From NCBI GenBank assembly GCA_964632845.1, contig CAZWDU010000001.1, forward strand, positions 173,038-237,037: a DNA stretch of 64,000 bases, read 5' to 3'. Below, piece after piece: positions 60,490-64,000 of this stretch. The notes under the pieces are model-generated. The model saw nothing but the letters and a program-made list of their open reading frames with translations. It made no database searches and was not told where the DNA came from. The stretch comes from JAOZHU01 sp964632845. GTDB taxonomy: Archaea; Thermoproteota; Bathyarchaeia; Bathyarchaeales; Bathycorpusculaceae. The position numbers and the translations under genes are program-made. Numbering within the stretch: the stretch's first letter is position 1; each line of letters starts with the position of its first letter.

Positions 60490-60687
60490 GTTTTTGATTT
60501 AGGTTTTCGTTCTTTAAAAGTTGCAACAACGCTACACTTGTTTTGTGCGTACAAAATGGGTGGTAAAGTCGAGTGGCTCACATGATGTTTCCCAAAAAAA
60601 GTTTTTTTCGTGACCATATTTTGCCTAACTAAAACGTGGAGTAACCAGCTTTCCCTAAAAAGCACTGATTATGAAACTCGCGAAAAA

Positions 60688-60696
60688 CTTATAAAC
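60688..60696 (+). promoter_or_regulatory. TATA box of the secreted propeller gene
   Basis: CTTATAAAC predicts initiation near 60717, about 28 bases before ATG 60745. Confidence 0.45.
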
Positions 60697-60744
60697 AGAG
60701 ACACTGTGTTAAGTTTAAGTAAACTTAGAGGAGAAAAAAGCAAA

Positions 60745-63345
60745 ATGAAATTGTCAATAGAAAAGGCAAAGGCAGCTAGTATAATCGCGATAATTCTTTT
60801 GATGTCTTCTGTAATGTTGATTGCAGTACCGGTTCAGCCTGTTGAGGGTCAGCTTTCTACTGTTCAGCAGTCATTAACTGTGCCAACTGGCGAAGTTCCT
60901 TACGTCACAACTGATACAAAGGCAGTGATTAGCTTTAGGCCTAATCCGATTGGTCTCGGTCAGGCCTTGCTGATTAACGTTTGGATTAATCCTGCGCTTA
61001 ACACGAACCGAGGCTTCTTAAGCGGTCAAACGGGATGTTACAAGGTGACTTTAACGAAGCCGGGTGGGACTCAGGAGATTCTTGAGATGCGAAGCACCTT
61101 CTCTGACGCAGCTTCATATGTTGAGTACACTGTGGATCAGGTTGGCGAGTGGAAGATCAAGTTCGAGTTTCTCGGAACGTACTTCCCAGAAGGCCAATAC
61201 TATAACGGCTATCGCGTGGAAAACAGTTCAGGCAGCTACCTTAAGTCAGCTTACTATAAGCCTAGTTCTACTGCTGAGTACACGTTTACTGTGCAGAACG
61301 AAATGGTGCTTTCTTGGCCTCCGTCACCGTTGCCCACTGACTACTGGACGCGGCCTGTGCATTACGCTCATAGAGAGTGGTGGCCGATTCTAGGCAACTG
61401 GCCAACCACTGGCTATCAAGGCGATTACTTCGGCGTTCTATGGGACCAGATGTATCCTGATACCAGCCCAGGGTGGAGCCCCAACTATCTGTTTCATCCC
61501 TTTGTGCAAGGGCCTGAGAGTCCACACATAGTATGGAAAATAGAGAGAGGTGGCTCACGTCAAGGTGGCATCATCGGAGCATATGGTACCCAAGAAGGAC
61601 AGTACATTGACCCCGGCGTGCCAAGTGTAGTCTATAACGGAAGATGTTATCAGACATACACAAAGCCTGGCGTCGGAAGCGTTGCTGCGTGCTATGACTT
61701 GCGAACTGGAGAAATATTCTACGAAATTCCTACGGCTCAAGGCGGAGTAACACCCTCGTACGTTGTATACGTCACGCCCTCTGTATCTACGAGGTACAGT
61801 GAGGTGTTGGCAGGCGGAACGCACAACGTAGAGCTCGTAACTATTAGCGGCGGAAGGCTGTACAAGGTTCATCCATACACTGGCGCTGTCACTGGAAACT
61901 ACTCAATTAGTCCGTTGACGGGTTCGGGAGGCACATTCCACAATCAGTTGGATGGCTACGTCGCGTCAATACAGAACATTGGCAACAGTTCGAACCCCGA
62001 ATATCGTTTGATTAACTGGACCACATCTGGAAGCAGCAGCACGTTAGCTGGCAGAATAATCAGCAACACGTCCTATGCACGGAACAGCATTGGTGGCTAT
62101 TCCGATTGGGGCGAAGGCTATTTTGTTGCTACGACCAATCCTACTCCTGACGGAATAGGCGCATGGTACGGATTACAACTGCCAATCTACGATTTGTACA
62201 CAGGCGAACTGATACGCAACATAACCAGCAATCACCCAGACACATCCTTCAGCATGCTGTGCACATGCGTTGACCACGGCAAAGTCGCCGTAGTTACGCA
62301 AGACGGACATGTGAAGGCTTGGGACCTGCGAACAGGACAACTAGCATGGGATTTCGCAATGGACTTTCCTTGGAGTGCAACTGGCTTCGGCGTTTACGGT
62401 GTAGCTTCAGCTTACGGTCTGTTCTTCCGACCAGCTTACGATGGGCTCTACGCTATTGACTGGGAAACAGGCGAACTTGCCTGGAAGTTCAGTCGGTATA
62501 CGCGAGCAGCTTTTGAAAGTCCCTACACTGACGTCATAGGCGGCGCTGAAGTTAATCCTGGCATGACTAACGTTCGCATTGCCGACGGCAAAGTCTACAT
62601 CTACGACGGTGAGCACAGTGTAGATCAGCCTCGAGACCGCGGATGGGGTCTCTGGTGTATTAATGCTACTACTGGCGAGTACCTATGGGACATTGCAATG
62701 GTTGGCAGCACCGCGTTCGGACAGGAACCAAGCACTGGTCCTATCGTTGACGGCTACTTGGTATTTCCGTCCACTCTTGGCATTCAGTATGTTATTGGCA
62801 GGGGTAAAAGCGCTACTACAGTTACTGCACCAGACGTTGCTGTACCACTCGGAACCGATGTGTTGATAAGAGGCACAGTGTTAGACATGTCTCCTGCTCA
62901 ACCAGGCACTCCGTGTGTATCCCAAGAATCTATGCGTACGCAGATGGAGTACTTGCACTTCCAGTTCCCAATTGGCGGCATCTGGAATAACGAGACGATT
63001 ACTGGTGTTCCAGTGTCATTGTCTGCTATAGACGAAGATGGCACATATTATGACTTAGGTACAACTGTGAGCAACGGTTACAGTGGCGTTTTCAGTCTTG
63101 CGTGGACTCCGCCGGCTGAAGGCAAATACGAGATAATCGCTTCGTTCGGACCTGATGAGTCTTACGGCAGTTCGTCGTCAACGACAGCTGTTTTAGTGGG
63201 TCCAGCGCCTGAAGAAACAGTACCACCTACAGTAGAACCACCAGTAGACTATATGCCAACGCTTTATGGCATCTTAGTGGCTGTCATCGCGGCTATCATC
63301 ATAGGTATAGTAGCTGTCCTATTAGTGCTCAGAAAACGACAATAA
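60745..63345 (+). CDS. Secreted PQQ-type beta-propeller surface protein
   Basis: 866 residues from ATG 60745, with AGAGGAGA upstream; the frame is open to 60610 but upstream codons lack a ribosome site. Signal peptide (about 3-33, ending VQPVEGQ). An N-terminal beta domain contains ISFRPNPIGLGQALLINVWI. PQQ-like blades include LRTGEIFYEIP, LYTGELIRNI, LRTGQLAWDF and WETGELAWKF (about 240-690). An Ig-like domain follows (about 745-825) with a Pro-rich linker, and a C-terminal membrane helix ends in LRKRQ. Surface-anchored; ligand unknown. A close relative starts at 63744. Confidence 0.85.
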   Translation: MKLSIEKAKAASIIAIILLMSSVMLIAVPVQPVEGQLSTVQQSLTVPTGEVPYVTTDTKAVISFRPNPIGLGQALLINVWINPALNTNRGFLSGQTGCYKVTLTKPGGTQEILEMRSTFSDAASYVEYTVDQVGEWKIKFEFLGTYFPEGQYYNGYRVENSSGSYLKSAYYKPSSTAEYTFTVQNEMVLSWPPSPLPTDYWTRPVHYAHREWWPILGNWPTTGYQGDYFGVLWDQMYPDTSPGWSPNYLFHPFVQGPESPHIVWKIERGGSRQGGIIGAYGTQEGQYIDPGVPSVVYNGRCYQTYTKPGVGSVAACYDLRTGEIFYEIPTAQGGVTPSYVVYVTPSVSTRYSEVLAGGTHNVELVTISGGRLYKVHPYTGAVTGNYSISPLTGSGGTFHNQLDGYVASIQNIGNSSNPEYRLINWTTSGSSSTLAGRIISNTSYARNSIGGYSDWGEGYFVATTNPTPDGIGAWYGLQLPIYDLYTGELIRNITSNHPDTSFSMLCTCVDHGKVAVVTQDGHVKAWDLRTGQLAWDFAMDFPWSATGFGVYGVASAYGLFFRPAYDGLYAIDWETGELAWKFSRYTRAAFESPYTDVIGGAEVNPGMTNVRIADGKVYIYDGEHSVDQPRDRGWGLWCINATTGEYLWDIAMVGSTAFGQEPSTGPIVDGYLVFPSTLGIQYVIGRGKSATTVTAPDVAVPLGTDVLIRGTVLDMSPAQPGTPCVSQESMRTQMEYLHFQFPIGGIWNNETITGVPVSLSAIDEDGTYYDLGTTVSNGYSGVFSLAWTPPAEGKYEIIASFGPDESYGSSSSTTAVLVGPAPEETVPPTVEPPVDYMPTLYGILVAVIAAIIIGIVAVLLVLRKRQ

Positions 63346-63743
63346 ACTCTTCAAATTCCTTTTCTTTTTTTGTTTATGTTTATAGAAGCGTTACGCATAG
63401 GAACTTTGGTTGAGATAGATGCTAAGATAGGTATCGCTGTTGAGTTGAGAAAATTAAAATTATGCACTTTCTTTGTGGCATACGATGTTAAATTTATGGA
63501 AAAAGACTCTGCTTTGAAAAGTTCTAGCAGAGCAATAACCTCAAAGAGTAATCTTGCCAGTATATTGACGTAAAACTGAAGCAATTTCCAATCTATGCTT
63601 ATAAATATGAGGCAAAATAGAAAACCATTGGCGACTATTTTGTTTTTGATAACTTGGATTAACCGACATGGCACACACTAAACTTAAATAGATGTGACGT
63701 AGAATTGGTAGTTTGCGAAAAAAATAAAAGGAGATAAAAAAGA
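63346..63743. other. Intergenic region between the two secreted propeller genes
   Basis: 398 bases. The first 25 hold a T-rich tract (CCTTTTCTTTTTTTG, 63358-63372) suited to termination. The rest is AT-rich; short open frames on both strands lack ribosome sites and sensible composition. A TATA-like CTTAAATAG at 63683-63691 should drive the next gene. Confidence 0.5.
63683..63691 (+). promoter_or_regulatory. TATA box of the last, partial gene
   Basis: CTTAAATAG predicts initiation near 63712, about 32 bases before ATG 63744. Confidence 0.4.
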
Positions 63744-64000
63744 ATGCGTTTGACAATAAATAAAACGAAGATGGCTTTTGTGATCATTATTGTTCTTTTG
63801 GTGGCTTCTTTTGCATCGGTGTCTATGCCGGCTCAAGCTGAGCCTGAGTATACGAATATGCGGGACAGTGGTTCGATACTGTTGCCATCCGGCGTTACTC
63901 CTGACGCGACGATTGAAACTAAAGCCGTGCTTAGCTTTAATCCTAACCCGATTGGTCTTGGTCAGCCTTTGCTGGTTAACGTGTGGATTGTGCCTTCACT
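63744..64000 (+). CDS. Secreted surface protein, paralogue of the preceding propeller gene, 3' truncated by window
   Basis: The first 85 codons are visible. AAAGGAG lies about 10 bases before the ATG. A signal peptide (about 10-32, FVIIIVLLVASFASVSMPAQA) is followed by ETKAVLSFNPNPIGLGQPLLVNVWIVPS, almost the same as the N-terminal domain of the preceding protein. The gene runs past the window end, so whether it also carries propeller blades cannot be seen. Confidence 0.85.
   Translation, partial: MRLTINKTKMAFVIIIVLLVASFASVSMPAQAEPEYTNMRDSGSILLPSGVTPDATIETKAVLSFNPNPIGLGQPLLVNVWIVPS

Larger units (their letters stand above)
60430..60744. other. Divergent promoter region between radical SAM gene 5 and the propeller gene
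   Basis: 315 bases. A TATA-like CATATATTAATTAA (minus strand, 60476-60489) precedes gene 5. CTTATAAAC (plus, 60688-60696) precedes the propeller gene. A 7-bp inverted repeat at 60710-60727 lies in the plausible 5' leader of the latter. The middle shows no other feature. Confidence 0.5.

Noticed and set aside
63370..63573. 67-codon plus-strand frame in the spacer before the last gene
   Set aside because: No ribosome site, a minus-strand frame overlaps it equally well, and it sits directly after a T-rich terminator.
1..64000. CRISPR arrays, insertion sequences, integrases or prophage
   Set aside because: No regularly spaced short repeats, transposase motifs or terminal inverted repeats were seen; the only long repeat is the 416-bp coding block.

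Overview
The window is chromosomal DNA from an archaeon. The evidence is an archaeal or eukaryote-like information-processing gene set: RFC small and large clamp-loader subunits, TFB, RpoP, Alba, L7Ae, S28e, L24e, L40e, Gar1, Trm5 and Taw1 for wyosine, a translin-family protein and a Trm112-like protein. An initiator tRNA-Met carries a bulge-helix-bulge intron, and AT-rich box A promoters often sit about 25 bases upstream of start codons. A methanofuran/tetrahydromethanopterin formyltransferase (Ftr), a GltB-domain synthase, secreted PQQ-type propeller proteins and many cobalamin-binding radical SAM proteins would fit a Bathyarchaeia-like (TACK) lineage. That placement is inference; no rRNA gene is present to fix it.

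Layout. 1-2.1 kb: end of a CinA-like protein, a membrane-anchored transglutaminase-like protein and tRNA-Gly. 2.3-12.8 kb: de novo purine synthesis, with purM, purS, purL and purQ on the plus strand facing a minus-strand block of purF, then purD, a HAD protein, ftr and a PfkB kinase with overlapping or abutting ends. 13-17 kb: AspRS, a zinc-ribbon/KH protein, Alba, Trm5, RpoP and a small Cys-rich protein. 17-21.4 kb: an amino-acid permease with a small membrane partner, a long coiled-coil protein and small membrane proteins. 21.4-28.9 kb: Taw1, translin-family protein, endonuclease V, a tRNA-binding-domain protein, RfcS, RfcL, a small Cys-rich protein ending in a PCNA-interaction-like peptide, and a GltB-like protein. 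29-37.2 kb: tRNA-Arg, a secreted propeller, an RHH-like protein, a PAC2 protein, intron-bearing tRNA-iMet, the L7Ae-S28e-L24e operon facing Gar1-TFB, a DUF116-like protein, L40e, an Lrp/AsnC regulator and a Trm112-like protein.

37-42 kb is a four-gene amino-sugar operon (nucleotidyltransferase, GlmM, a nucleotide-sugar dehydrogenase homologue lacking expected catalytic residues, and a Gfo/Idh oxidoreductase), probably feeding surface glycans. 42-50 kb holds a secreted protein of unknown function, a SPASM radical SAM enzyme, a large two-propeller surface protein, an amidohydrolase and Dph6. 50.4-60.4 kb is the most unusual part: CobD (cobalamin synthesis) followed by five B12-binding-type radical SAM genes around a multi-pass membrane protein. 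Two of these genes, 8 kb apart and in opposite orientation, share a perfect 416-bp block flanked by diverged sequence, and two others share duplicated upstream regions. 60.7-64 kb starts a tandem array of secreted propeller proteins that runs off the window.

Start sites were adjusted where a Shine-Dalgarno sequence, a TATA-like box or a family alignment decided the matter; the alternatives are given in each entry. No CRISPR array, insertion sequence, integrase or rRNA gene was seen.
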